The translations under genes and the position numbers were made by a program. From assembly GCA_964370845.1 (NCBI GenBank), contig CAYJLB010000011.1:1-48842 (forward strand): a stretch of 48,842 nucleotides of DNA, given 5' to 3'. The DNA is from CAYJLB01 sp964370845. Lineage in GTDB: Bacteria > Bacillota > Clostridia > Oscillospirales > Ruminococcaceae. The notes below the pieces were generated by a model. The model had not been told where the DNA came from, did not search any database, and worked only from the letters and a program-made list of their open reading frames with translations. Of this stretch, positions 34,699 through 42,877 are shown one piece after another (the first letter of the stretch is position 1; every line of letters begins with the position of its first letter).

Positions 34699-36222
34699 TT
34701 AGTTAATTGGAATTAACAACATAACATTTTCGTTTATTTCATCTACTAAAAGATCATTTTCACGCATAACTTCATTTGCGCTTGCCCCTAATTTTTTTGC
34801 AATTTCCCAAACGCTCTCACCGCTAGTTGCAAAGTATAATTTAACTGCAAAATCGTCCTTTTCCACTTCATTATTATCCATTTCAATTTCGGTGATAAAG
34901 TTTTCTTGATAACTGTCACAAAAAGTGCAAATTAGCTCTAAATCAGTTTTTACTTCAACTGAATTTGTGGAAATTAGGTTGTAGGAACAGTCAGTAATTT
35001 TTCCGCGGACTGTCATTTCACCTTGATTTTCTTCTTTAGGAATTTCCTTTTCAAATATAACTTCGCCCTCTAAATAAATTGGGCAGTTATTTTCATTTTT
35101 GCAAATAACAGTGGAAATTAATTTGCAAGTTACAACATAACAATCTTTTTCATTGTCAAAACGTTGTGAAATGCGTCCAATTTTTGAAAAATGGTGATAA
35201 ACTCTCATTATTTCACCATCTTTGTACTCAAGAACGCTTTTTTCGCTGTGAGGAATAACTTCTACTTTTGGAGTTTTATCAATTTTTCTTGCCATATTTG
35301 TATAGGAAAAAGGATATTTCGTTGAGTAAATGTCGGTTACAACGTCCATTTCTTCATACTTAACACTCACACAATCAATTCTTATGACTATTTCGCAATC
35401 AAAGGAAGTTCCTTCTTCATTTGGAGTAAAAATTGAACTTATGTAAGATACTTCAATGTAATTTTCAAAGCTGTCATTTATCCCTTTCACGTCGAGAATT
35501 TGGCTGTATGGAATTTCAAACTCCATAGTTTGTAAGCCTTCTTCTTCATCTTTAGTGGTGTAAAGAATGGAGGCTACCGACCTACCCTTTACTACTAATT
35601 TATCGGAAACTACTTTGTGGTCGCCTTGATTTATAACAACATCATCTTTTATTATTGTAGCTATAGGCGGTTTAGTTTGCGATAGGTCGATGGTTTCTGT
35701 CAAAGTTACAGTTTTGCTTGCCATTAATTTTTTCGCAGGGTAGGTTATTTTGGATTTTTTTAGTTGAATTCCACTTCCATAAGCGTCTATGATTGTTTCA
35801 TTTTTAACTTGTGACACTACTTTTGCTTTAATAGAAACTGCTCCACGAACGTCTAATCTTCGTGCATTTACCGCTCTACAGTTCACATATTCTGTGTTTA
35901 AGGAAGCTGTTATTTCTGGGGAATTTGGTGAAGTGCCAATATCAATATTCTTAGTATAGTTTTGTTTTTGGTCAATGCAATAAAGTTTGTTACTATCTTG
36001 TGTTAAGTACAACACCTTTACATCAACTGCAATTTCAAGAGTTAATTTGTCACCGTTCACATTTTTTGAAACAATTTTAGGTTCAAGAAAGCATTTCATA
36101 ATCTTGAAGATTTCTGGAAGATAGTCTGGTAAAATATAGTCCATTTCAACAGATTGCTCTGCACTATCCTCATAAACCACTTGGGAAGTTGTAAGATAAT
36201 CACGATTTACTTTAAAATTCAT
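34699..36222 (-). CDS. sipL: SpoIVA-interacting spore morphogenesis protein SipL
   Basis: A 507-residue protein with repeated SPOCS (DUF3794) domains over residues 1-440 and a C-terminal LysM domain at about 460-505 (KLYFATSGESVWEIAKKLG..., NENVMLLIPIN). In Clostridioides difficile SipL is the mother-cell partner of SpoIVA, needed for coat placement around the forespore; it takes the role of SpoVID of bacilli. Here it is 20 bp upstream of spoIVA, so the two form one operon, whose second gene is split by the element. Start set at ATG 36222 after AAAGGA; an in-frame ATG four codons earlier touches that site. Leader described separately. Confidence 0.92.
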   Translation of the reverse strand: MNFKVNRDYLTTSQVVYEDSAEQSVEMDYILPDYLPEIFKIMKCFLEPKIVSKNVNGDKLTLEIAVDVKVLYLTQDSNKLYCIDQKQNYTKNIDIGTSPNSPEITASLNTEYVNCRAVNARRLDVRGAVSIKAKVVSQVKNETIIDAYGSGIQLKKSKITYPAKKLMASKTVTLTETIDLSQTKPPIATIIKDDVVINQGDHKVVSDKLVVKGRSVASILYTTKDEEEGLQTMEFEIPYSQILDVKGINDSFENYIEVSYISSIFTPNEEGTSFDCEIVIRIDCVSVKYEEMDVVTDIYSTKYPFSYTNMARKIDKTPKVEVIPHSEKSVLEYKDGEIMRVYHHFSKIGRISQRFDNEKDCYVVTCKLISTVICKNENNCPIYLEGEVIFEKEIPKEENQGEMTVRGKITDCSYNLISTNSVEVKTDLELICTFCDSYQENFITEIEMDNNEVEKDDFAVKLYFATSGESVWEIAKKLGASANEVMRENDLLVDEINENVMLLIPIN

Positions 36223-36302
36223 AATAATAACCATTCCTTTCTTATGTTTAAATAGAACTAAAGTTCATACGGCTTTTTTACACGAGTTTTAAAAGTAAAA
36301 AA

Positions 36303-36362
36303 GTTTTGCCTGTCGTATTTGGCTAAAAGCACAAAACGGTGTTTGAAAATTTTATTTTCAAA
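36303..36362 (-). promoter_or_regulatory. Leader structures upstream of sipL
   Basis: On the minus strand AAAGGAGG is followed by a possible 12-codon frame, TTG to TAG (MKIKFSNTVLCF). It overlaps a perfect hairpin TTTGAAAAT / ATTTTCAAA at 36342-36362 and a second one GTTTTG / CAAAAC (36303-36337) with T6 behind it, which looks like an intrinsic terminator about 80 bp before sipL. It may be an attenuator, or the end of another small transcript. I found no convincing SigE promoter for sipL. Confidence 0.4.
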
Positions 36363-36397
36363 TTTTCCTCCTTTAATTTATGTCATTTAGCAATTTA

Positions 36398-36458
36398 AAG
36401 GCAACACCACAAAGTACTTATCAAAGGGTGTAAGCCGTTAATTATGAGGTGTTGCCTT
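36398..36458. repeat. Inverted repeat of 61 bp
   Basis: Perfect 11-bp arms AAGGCAACACC / GGTGTTGCCTT separated by 39 bp. Could be a structured RNA, a terminator for either neighbour, or a very small MITE. Together with the leader hairpins it fills the 375-bp gap between sipL and the next gene. Confidence 0.55.
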
Positions 36459-36597
36459 AGCTTGTTTCTAACCTCAAAACATTTATATTCACTTGTACTA
36501 TTTAATATTACAAATATAGCAAATAACCTTGCCTGTCAATTTTTAAAATTATTCGCATATATTAGTAGTGGAATATCCAAAGAAAGGAATGAATTTT

Positions 36598-36945
36598 ATG
36601 GGAATGCCACAAATCCCGGACGGTGCAAATCGCCCTACATTTGATGAAACTATTATTGATTTATTGGAATCAGTAGCTCTTGAAGAAATGGCACTTGCGC
36701 ACATTTTAAATGCTCAAGGTGAAAAATTGCAAGAGCTTATTAAAAAATATAAATGTAATTGTCTTTGTTATTGTCAGCTTGAAAATGGATTTAAGTGCTC
36801 GCAAGGTATGTTAAATTCGGTTATAATGAAAGAATGGCTTTTGATTACAAAAATGAATACTATTTTGGAATTAGACAAGGAAATTGATACGGAAAATGCC
36901 TGTGAAAAGCCGAAAAATTGCGGTGAAGATAATTTTTATCGGTAG
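36598..36945 (+). CDS. Small conserved protein of spore-former type
   Basis: A 115-residue soluble protein. N-terminus MGMPQIPDGANRPTFDETI, then a helical core DLLESVALEEMALAHILNAQGEKLQEL (two blocks) and a Cys-rich middle (KCNCLCYC). The 'ESVALEEMALAHILNAEGEKLQ' theme is one I have seen in small proteins of spore-forming Firmicutes, some linked to the spore surface; I cannot give a firm family name. ATG 36598 has AAAGGA 9 bases upstream. A sigma-E/K-like sequence CATATATTA stands near 36556, weak evidence for mother-cell expression. It is divergent from sipL, which fits a sporulation role. Confidence 0.65.
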   Translation: MGMPQIPDGANRPTFDETIIDLLESVALEEMALAHILNAQGEKLQELIKKYKCNCLCYCQLENGFKCSQGMLNSVIMKEWLLITKMNTILELDKEIDTENACEKPKNCGEDNFYR

Positions 36946-36956
36946 TATTGAAAAGC

Positions 36957-36989
36957 AAAAACGGGGAAGCTATTATACCTCCCCGTTTT
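36957..36989. terminator. Bidirectional terminator
   Basis: Arms AAAACGGGGA / TCCCCGTTTT with a 12-nt loop, between two convergent genes. Confidence 0.85.
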
Positions 36990-37000
36990 GGATTTTACTT

Positions 37001-37651
37001 TTATTTTTTATTTGGTAATCGAAAAAATTTTCCTATACCTCTTATAGTTTTTATTACTATAAAATACATAATTGCAATTATTGAAATCGGAGCTAAAAAT
37101 TCACCATTTTTCATTCCAGTAGAAAGTGCTACAAAAGTAAGGTCAGCAACTGCTATAATCCCCACTAATGAACTTTCTTTTATAAACTGTACACAAATAT
37201 TTATTCCGTCGGAAATAGCAATTTTTGACTTGAAATAAGAAAATTTGCTATATTTTTCGTTAAGAAATTTTCTAAGACTTGCACTTTTATAAAGTCCTAA
37301 AACTAAAGCTGCACAAACTAAATTAAGAGCAGAATTTTCCATAAAAATAAGGGTGTAAATCAAAAATAATGCCAAAATAAAAGGCAATCCATCTATTAAA
37401 TAGTAAACAAATCCCATTATTTTTCTAACAACTTTTTTTGTTGAAGTAACAATTTTATTAGAAGTCTTTTCACTGGTTTTTTCTAGAAAATTACTAAAAA
37501 GACTGAATAAAACTGCAAAAATCAATGCTAAAAATGAAATCATCAAAGTGATGCCAATGCCTTTAAAATACTGTATAAAAATTTCATCTTCAAAAAAAGC
37601 TCTGTAAACTGCATTTCCCGTTGTGGCGAGCCATTCAAGAAAAGTTTCCAT
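37001..37651 (-). CDS. ABC amino-acid permease-like membrane protein (orphan)
   Basis: A 216-residue membrane protein with about five helices. FKGIGITLMISFLALIFAVLFS, YYLIDGLPFILALFLIYTL and ICVQFIKESSLVGIIAVADLTFVA resemble the matching parts of HisM/GlnP permeases. The EAA docking loop is poorly kept (ALVLGLYKSASLRKFLNEKY), the EIFRGTP motif is only partly kept (LIDGLP), and no binding protein or ATPase is adjacent. It is probably a diverged member with a changed role, or a relic. ATG with AAAGGAATG upstream. Confidence 0.6.
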   Translation of the reverse strand: METFLEWLATTGNAVYRAFFEDEIFIQYFKGIGITLMISFLALIFAVLFSLFSNFLEKTSEKTSNKIVTSTKKVVRKIMGFVYYLIDGLPFILALFLIYTLIFMENSALNLVCAALVLGLYKSASLRKFLNEKYSKFSYFKSKIAISDGINICVQFIKESSLVGIIAVADLTFVALSTGMKNGEFLAPISIIAIMYFIVIKTIRGIGKFFRLPNKK

Positions 37652-37684
37652 AAATAACGTTCATTCCTTTCCTCGTACTAATAA

Positions 37685-37724
37685 AAAAGACAAAATCCAG
37701 CATAAATATTGGATTTTGTCTTTT
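37685..37724 (-). terminator. Terminator of the foldase-like lipoprotein gene
   Basis: Stem AAAAGACAAAATCCA / TGGATTTTGTCTTTT with a 10-nt loop, T/A-rich on both sides, directly downstream of the stop at 37740 on the minus strand. Confidence 0.85.
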
Positions 37725-37739
37725 ATTTTTTATTGGTTA

Positions 37740-38798
37740 TTAACCTTCATAGTCAGCTACAACGCTCTTAGCAGTGTAAGCGTCAACTAAACTTTCATTA
37801 AAATCAACAGAAAGTTCAGCTTTTTTACCATCTAAATAAGCTTGATATTCTTCTGTTCTTGTAATATCCATTTGAGAAGCAACAGTTTCTTCAAATCTAG
37901 TTTCGTCCGCTTCAAAATCGAGTTTTTCAATTATTGCATAACCATAATCCATTTCAATAATTTGAACATCGCCAATTTCCATTACGTTGAAAATTGTATC
38001 TACTTGAGTTTCGTCGAAAATTGTAGTTTGATCGCTAACAATCATAGTAAGTCTACCTTCAGTAGCCAATTCTTCTTCAGTTGGAACATAATCAGCGCTT
38101 AGTTCAAGTTGATATTCGTCATAAAGTTCAACAATGTCAGTACCATCAATGATTTTTTGAACATAATCTTCAGCTTTAGTTTTTAGTTCAGCCTTTTCAG
38201 CATCGTCTTTTTCAGTTCCATCGACATTAGTAGTATAAACAACAAATGCGTTTACAAGCGTATTTTCAGCCAAAACTTTTGTTTCAGTTTCAGCAGTAAA
38301 TTCATCAGAAACACCTTGTTCTTCTTTATAATTTTCCATTAATTCAGATTTGAAATTACCCATTTTTGTGCAAAATTCGAAAGAAAGCTCACTTACGCCA
38401 GCATTTTCAAAATTTTCACCTAAAGTATCCCAATAATATTCAACTTGTGCATCAAGCGCAGCTTGGTCATCTTCAGTAAATTCAAGTCCAGCAGCAATAT
38501 ATTCTTGCTCAAGCACAAAATATTCTTTTACAGTATCATTTGCATAATTTTTAACATAATCTTCAAGAACTACGCCATCGATTTGTTGGTCGAAAGGATT
38601 TTCTCTTTCTTCACCGCTTTCAAGCTCATAATAATAAGCCAAATTATACCCATCAATCAATTGGTATAAGTAAATTCCTGGAGCGTATTCAGTTTCACCT
38701 GATTTAGCTGACCAAGTTAAGTCGGAGGAACAAGCTGTCAAAGTTGCAAGAGAAAGACAAGCTGTAACACCCGCTAAAATTTTTTTAATATTTTTCAT
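37740..38798 (-). CDS. Foldase-like lipoprotein (SurA/PrsA type)
   Basis: A 352-residue secreted lipoprotein: basic N-terminus, hydrophobic stretch and lipobox LTAC (Cys near 23). The rest is acidic and mostly helical, with a chaperone-like N-terminal part (YVKNYANDTVKEYFVLEQEYIAAGLEFTEDD in two blocks) and a C-terminal stretch (YAIIEKLDF, ending in LSVDFNESLVDAY) recalling peptidyl-prolyl isomerase foldases of the SurA/PrsA group. The parvulin core is weak, so it may be a chaperone without isomerase activity. Start ATG 38798 follows AAGGGA; an upstream in-frame ATG (38828) precedes that site. Monocistronic, with its own promoter and terminator. Confidence 0.7.
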   Translation of the reverse strand: MKNIKKILAGVTACLSLATLTACSSDLTWSAKSGETEYAPGIYLYQLIDGYNLAYYYELESGEERENPFDQQIDGVVLEDYVKNYANDTVKEYFVLEQEYIAAGLEFTEDDQAALDAQVEYYWDTLGENFENAGVSELSFEFCTKMGNFKSELMENYKEEQGVSDEFTAETETKVLAENTLVNAFVVYTTNVDGTEKDDAEKAELKTKAEDYVQKIIDGTDIVELYDEYQLELSADYVPTEEELATEGRLTMIVSDQTTIFDETQVDTIFNVMEIGDVQIIEMDYGYAIIEKLDFEADETRFEETVASQMDITRTEEYQAYLDGKKAELSVDFNESLVDAYTAKSVVADYEG

Positions 38799-38872
38799 TT
38801 TCGTACCGTTCCCTTCTTTTTTAACCATTTTCCCAAAATGGACTTAAGCTTTCTTAAAAAGCAACTTTTTTC

Positions 38873-38901
38873 ATTATACTATAATAAAACAAAATTGTCT
38901 A
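38873..38901 (-). promoter_or_regulatory. Promoter of the foldase-like gene
   Basis: Minus strand: -35 TAGACA (38896-38901), a 17-bp spacer and -10 TATAAT (38873-38878). Confidence 0.75.
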
Positions 38902-39003
38902 TAATTTTTTACAATTTTTTTCTTATTATAATTACTTTTTTTCTAAACTAATTAAATTTTTAGTAAAAAAAGCGAAATATCCTTAGCTAAATTAAGATTT
39001 TAC

Positions 39004-39032
39004 TTGATTATTTCATTTTAATTTGTTATAAT
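39004..39032 (+). promoter_or_regulatory. Promoter of trkH
   Basis: -35 TTGATT (39004-39009), a 17-bp spacer and -10 TATAAT (39027-39032), about 90 bp before the ATG. Confidence 0.7.
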
Positions 39033-39120
39033 GATGATTACTGGAAATTTATATGAAATTTTAATGAAATGTAATTATTTTAACATTTTTTATAAAAACT
39101 AAGGAAAGGACTGGCTTTTT

Positions 39121-40488
39121 ATGCCTATTATAAATAAACCCACTAAAGATAATCACCCTGCCCGCACCATCGCACTTAGCTTTTTAATGGTAATTGTTGC
39201 AGGGACTTTACTATTATTTTTGCCGATTTCTTCAAAAAGCGGTGATTTTACACCTTTGCTCGACGCATTTTTTACTGCTACTTCTGCTACTTGTGTGACG
39301 GGACTTGTTGTAGTTGACACATTTTCACATTGGAGCATTTTTGGACAATTCGTAATTCTTGCAATGATACAAATTGGAGGTCTTGGACTTGTTACTTTTG
39401 TAACTTTTTTCAATATGTCAATTGGAAAAAAACTGGGACTAAGACGTATGCAATTAGCTTCTGAGGCTATAAATTCGGAAGGTTTTAACGATGCACGTCA
39501 CATTCTTCGTACAATAATCAAATTTTCACTTTTAATCGAGGCTATTGGAGCGTTAATTTTAATGATAACTTTTGTGCCAAAATTTGGTGCGAGTGGAATT
39601 TTTACTTCTATTTTTCTTTCTATATCAGCCTTTTGTAATGCAGGTTTTGATATTTTAGGAATGAATATGCCTTATGCAAGTTTGACTGAATACTACAACC
39701 ACCCACTGGTATTAATTCCAATAATGTTGCTAATTATTTTAGGTGGAGCTGGATTTTTAGTTTGGTATGATATTAAAAACTACATTAAGACAAAGCATTT
39801 AGAGCTTCATACAAAGGTTGTTTTACTTGTTACTGCTGGGCTAATTGTCCTTGGAACAATTGGATTTTTATTCAGTGAATGGAACAACACTGCTACTATT
39901 GGAAATATGCATTTTGGCGACAAGCTTTTAAATAGTATCTTTCAATCTGTAACTTGTAGAACCGCTGGATTTAATTCTATTGATATAGCAAGTCTTGAAT
40001 ACAACTCGAAATTTTTCTCAATTATATTAATGTTTATTGGTGCAGCACCAGGGTCAACTGGCGGTGGTGTAAAAATTACAACAATTACTGTAATAATTAT
40101 GGCTGTATACTGCGTACTTAAGGGCAAAGAGGAAACTATTATTTTAGGGAGAAGAATTGATAAAAGCATTGTTTTTAAGGCTCTTACTATCATAGTTTTA
40201 TCCGTTACTGTAATTTTCACAGCTACTACTATAATTACTGCATTAACTCCTGACAGCAATGTTTTAGGGGATTTAGACATTACTTTTGAAACAGTTTCTG
40301 CTTTTGCAACAGTAGGTTTATCTTCTGGTGTAACTGGTATTGCTGACAATATTTCAAGGGTTATCTTAACTTGCTTAATGTTTTTCGGACGTGTAGGGCC
40401 TATTTCGGTAATTTTGTCACTTTCAATGAACAATTCTGACAAGTCTAAGAAACAAGTAGTTCCCGACGGAAAAATCCTAGTCGGCTAG
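39121..40488 (+). CDS. TrkH/KtrB family K+ uptake channel subunit
   Basis: A 455-residue membrane protein with four M1-pore-M2 repeats. The four filter loops are visible: SATCVTGLV (about 60), SAFCNAGFDIL (about 175), VTCRTAGFNSI (about 280) and SAFATVGLSSG (about 395), each with the conserved glycine. Length and the short N-terminus fit KtrB-type subunits. Such channels need a cytoplasmic KtrA/TrkA RCK partner, which is not in this window. ATG after AAGGAAAGGA. Its TAG stop is directly followed by a palindromic repeat. Confidence 0.92.
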   Translation: MPIINKPTKDNHPARTIALSFLMVIVAGTLLLFLPISSKSGDFTPLLDAFFTATSATCVTGLVVVDTFSHWSIFGQFVILAMIQIGGLGLVTFVTFFNMSIGKKLGLRRMQLASEAINSEGFNDARHILRTIIKFSLLIEAIGALILMITFVPKFGASGIFTSIFLSISAFCNAGFDILGMNMPYASLTEYYNHPLVLIPIMLLIILGGAGFLVWYDIKNYIKTKHLELHTKVVLLVTAGLIVLGTIGFLFSEWNNTATIGNMHFGDKLLNSIFQSVTCRTAGFNSIDIASLEYNSKFFSIILMFIGAAPGSTGGGVKITTITVIIMAVYCVLKGKEETIILGRRIDKSIVFKALTIIVLSVTVIFTATTIITALTPDSNVLGDLDITFETVSAFATVGLSSGVTGIADNISRVILTCLMFFGRVGPISVILSLSMNNSDKSKKQVVPDGKILVG

Positions 40489-40714
40489 CAACGTGACGTT
40501 GCATCCAATCCCGCACCGCACAAAGTAAAAGAGGATATTTTTGTTTCTGCGAGGTCGGAGGTTGTTGTGACTAACATATTTTTATGTGACGTTGCATCCA
40601 ATCCCGCACTGTACAAAGAAAAAGAGGATAGTTTTATTTCTGCGAGGCAAGCGTGACGCTTGACCCATTCCGCGTTTTTACGTTGTGAAATGGGAAATTT
40701 CCTGCCCGCGAGGT
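40488..40714 (+). repeat. Three copies of a palindromic 3'-end repeat behind trkH
   Basis: Copy 1 (40488-40556) begins with the perfect palindrome GCAACGT-G-ACGTTGC on the last base of the trkH stop. It continues CATCCAATCCCGCAC, ACAAAG and ends in TTTCTGCGAGGTC. Copy 2 (about 40584-40647) lacks the left arm. Copy 3 (40648-40714) has the altered palindrome CAAGCGT-G-ACGCTTG and ends in CCCGCGAGGTTG. The changed bases are compensatory, so a hairpin is conserved. No coding function. Confidence 0.85.
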
Positions 40715-40722
40715 TGATTTTG

Positions 40723-40792
40723 CTGTAGGGGTGACCTGTGGTCGTCCGTATATCGCAATTTACATCGTAGGGCAAGGGCTCTGCTCTTGTCG
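40723..40792 (+). repeat. Second short hairpin repeat family, two copies
   Basis: TGTAGGGGTGACC-TGT-GGTCGTCCG at 40723-40748, then TCGTAGGGCAAGGGC-TCT-GCTCTTGTCG at about 40764-40792. Both read GTAGGG followed by a self-complementary stretch. A related copy lies at 42136-42161 and another at 46896-46920. Confidence 0.65.
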
Positions 40793-40798
40793 CTTGGC

Positions 40799-40827
40799 TT
40801 GAAAAATAATAGTCGAAATTATACTAT
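40799..40827 (+). promoter_or_regulatory. Promoter of pheS
   Basis: -35 TTGAAA (40799-40804), a 17-bp spacer and -10 TACTAT (40822-40827). The short leader leaves no room for a T-box. Confidence 0.6.
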
Positions 40828-40878
40828 GCAAACAACAATTAAAAATTAATATATTATAAACACGGAAGGAAGAAAATA

Positions 40879-41898
40879 ATGAAAGAAGAATTACAATTAA
40901 TTTCTGACAAAGCAAAAGGGCAAATTTTGGAGTGTACAACTTTAAAAGAACTTGAAGCTTTGAGAGTTAGTGTCCTTGGTAAAAAAGGTGAGCTAACCGC
41001 TATTTTAAAACAAATGGGAAAATTAACAGCAGAGGAACGTCCTATTATGGGGCAACTTGTGAACACTGTTAAAGCTGAACTTGAGGAATTAATTTCCACA
41101 AAAGAAACTGAAATTGAGCAAAAGGAAATGGTTGCGGCTTTAGAAAATGAAACTATTGACGTTACTTTACCAGGGAAAACTATTGAAGTTGGAAAATTGC
41201 ACCCAATTACAAAGGTTTTAAATGAGCTTAAAGATTTATTTCTTGGAATGGGATTTGATATTGCTGAGGGCCCTGAAGTTGAAACTGATTATTACAACTT
41301 TGAAGCTTTGAATTTGCCAAAAAACCACCCAGCAAGAGATACACAAGATACTTTTTATATTGCTGAAAATATATTACTTAGAACTCAAACTTCTCCTGTG
41401 CAAGCGAGAGTTATGGAGCAACAAAAACCTCCTATTAAAATAATTTGCCCAGGGCGAGTTTATCGTTCTGACGCAATGGATATGACACATTCACCACTTT
41501 TCCACCAAATTGAAGGGTTAGTTGTTGACAAGGGTATTACAATGGGGGATTTAATTGGTACTCTTGAAACTGTTATGAAAAGCCTTTATGGCGAGGACGC
41601 AAAAATTCGTTTAAGGCCACATCATTTTCCATTCACAGAGCCATCTGCTGAAGTTGACGTAATGTGCTTTAACTGTCACGGCGATGGTTGTTCAATGTGT
41701 AAAGGTGAGGGTTATATCGAGCTTTTAGGAGCTGGTATGGTTCACCCTAACGTTCTTAGAAACTGTGGAATTGACCCTGATGAATACAGCGGTTTTGCTT
41801 TCGGTTTAGGGCTTGAAAGAATTGTTATGAGAAGATTTGGTATTACTGATATTCGTTATTTCTATGAAAATGACCTACGTTTCCTAAATCAATTCTAG
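40879..41898 (+). CDS. pheS: Phenylalanine-tRNA ligase alpha subunit
   Basis: A 339-residue class II synthetase subunit that charges tRNA-Phe with phenylalanine together with PheT. N-terminal coiled coil to about residue 90; motif 2 region CPGRVYRSDAMDMTHSPLFHQIEGL; phenylalanine pocket EPSAEVDVMCF; motif 3 GLGLERIVMRRFGI. ATG after GGAAGGAAG. The TAG is followed at once by palindromic repeats, and pheT is 980 bp further on rather than adjacent as usual. Confidence 0.97.
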   Translation: MKEELQLISDKAKGQILECTTLKELEALRVSVLGKKGELTAILKQMGKLTAEERPIMGQLVNTVKAELEELISTKETEIEQKEMVAALENETIDVTLPGKTIEVGKLHPITKVLNELKDLFLGMGFDIAEGPEVETDYYNFEALNLPKNHPARDTQDTFYIAENILLRTQTSPVQARVMEQQKPPIKIICPGRVYRSDAMDMTHSPLFHQIEGLVVDKGITMGDLIGTLETVMKSLYGEDAKIRLRPHHFPFTEPSAEVDVMCFNCHGDGCSMCKGEGYIELLGAGMVHPNVLRNCGIDPDEYSGFAFGLGLERIVMRRFGITDIRYFYENDLRFLNQF

Positions 41899-42126
41899 CA
41901 AGCGTGACGCTTGACCCATGCCCGCACTGTACAAAGCTAAAAAAGGTAATTTTGCTTCTGCGAGGGCAACGTGACGTTGCATCCAGTCCCGCACTTAAAA
42001 GAGCAAAATGAGATAATTTGCTACTGCGAGGTCGAAGGTTGTTGTGACTAAACATTTTTGTGTGACGTTGCATCCAATCCCGCGTTTTTACGTTGTGGAA
42101 TAGGTGAAATTCGTTTCCACGAGGTT
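41898..42126 (+). repeat. Three copies of the 3'-end repeat behind pheS
   Basis: Copy 4 (41898-41965) starts on the last base of the pheS stop with CAAGCGT-G-ACGCTTG. Copy 5 (41966-42033) has GCAACGT-G-ACGTTGC. Copy 6 (about 42058-42126) has a partial left arm and the alternate 3' half (CCCGCGTTTTTACG, ending CACGAGGTTGG), as in copy 3. The order of half types is the same as behind trkH only in part, so copies have been shuffled or converted. Confidence 0.85.
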
Positions 42127-42135
42127 GGATTTTGC

Positions 42136-42161
42136 TGTAGGGGCGACCTGTGGTCGTCCGT
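42136..42161 (+). repeat. GTAGGGG hairpin repeat
   Basis: TGTAGGGGCGACC-TGT-GGTCGTCCG; nearly the same as 40723-40748, with C for T in the left arm. Confidence 0.65.
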
Positions 42162-42193
42162 GTGGATTATTTACATAATGAATGGAGAATGCT

Positions 42194-42739
42194 ATGTTAT
42201 CTAAAGTTGAATTTGAAAACGCAAGGTTAGATTGTGCAGTTAAGCAGAAAAAAGGATTACATTTTATTTTGGCATCTATATTAATTTGGACTATGGTCTT
42301 GGTTGTGCAATTATTGGATATACCGATACTCACAAAAAATCTGTTTGTATTTTGCTGTACAGCACCTTTATTACCACTCGCTTTTATCATCTCAAAAATT
42401 ATAAAAGTGGATTTTCAAAACAAAGATAATCCACTAACTAACTTAGGAATAATATTTTCAATTAATCAAATGTTGTATCTTTTGATAGCAATGTGGATTT
42501 ACAATGCTATGCCAAACAATATGCTAATGATTATTGCAATGATTTTTGGGGCACATTTAATGCCTTATGGTTGGTTATATAAATCTAAAACATATTTCAT
42601 ACTTTCTGTGTTCATTCCATTAGTATCTTTAATAGTAGGATTGAATTTTGAGGCGTATGTTTTAGCAATTTTTATGATAGTAGTAGAGGTAGTATTTAGT
42701 CTATGTTTGGTAGTTGAAAATAAATTGTTACCTAAATAA
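42194..42739 (+). CDS. Small membrane protein of unknown function (possibly DUF7010 family)
   Basis: A 181-residue membrane protein: soluble basic start LSKVEFENARLDCAVKQKKG, then about six hydrophobic helices from residue 23 on. The N-terminal 'ENARLDCAVKQKKGLHFILAS' theme is one I associate with a DUF7010-like family, with limited certainty. ATG 42194 is chosen because GGAG lies 6 bases upstream; the ATG at 42182 overlaps that site. It sits between pheS and pheT, flanked by repeats, and is probably a later arrival. Confidence 0.65.
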   Translation: MLSKVEFENARLDCAVKQKKGLHFILASILIWTMVLVVQLLDIPILTKNLFVFCCTAPLLPLAFIISKIIKVDFQNKDNPLTNLGIIFSINQMLYLLIAMWIYNAMPNNMLMIIAMIFGAHLMPYGWLYKSKTYFILSVFIPLVSLIVGLNFEAYVLAIFMIVVEVVFSLCLVVENKLLPK

Positions 42740-42815
42740 ATTAGCATAACACAAATAAAAAACGCCGTCACTCAAAAGTATATTTTATATCAAATGAGTA
42801 AAAAGGCGAGTAACA

Positions 42816-42830
42816 GCGGGGTTGCCCCGC
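42816..42830 (+). other. GC-rich hairpin before pheT
   Basis: GCGGGG-TTG-CCCCGC, unusually GC-rich for this region, 47 bp before the pheT start. Possibly a remnant of repeat or terminator DNA. Confidence 0.4.
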
Positions 42831-42877
42831 CACGCTTGGGGAAATATTTTAATTTAATATTAAGGAGAAAAAAATAA

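Noticed and set aside
36948..37238. Plus-strand frame within the permease-like gene
   Set aside because: Antisense shadow of the membrane-protein gene at 37001-37651, which has a good ribosome site and transmembrane pattern.
37001..37651. A complete amino-acid importer
   Set aside because: No binding protein or ATPase beside it and a poorly kept docking loop; called permease-like only.
40485..40775. Open frame on the minus strand across the repeats behind trkH
   Set aside because: Composed of repeat copies; a similar frame arises at 41843-42073 from the same repeats. No ribosome site or protein-like pattern.
40490..40878. T-box leader for pheS
   Set aside because: No specifier loop or GGGTGG-ACCGCG antiterminator; the space is filled by repeats and the promoter is just before the gene.
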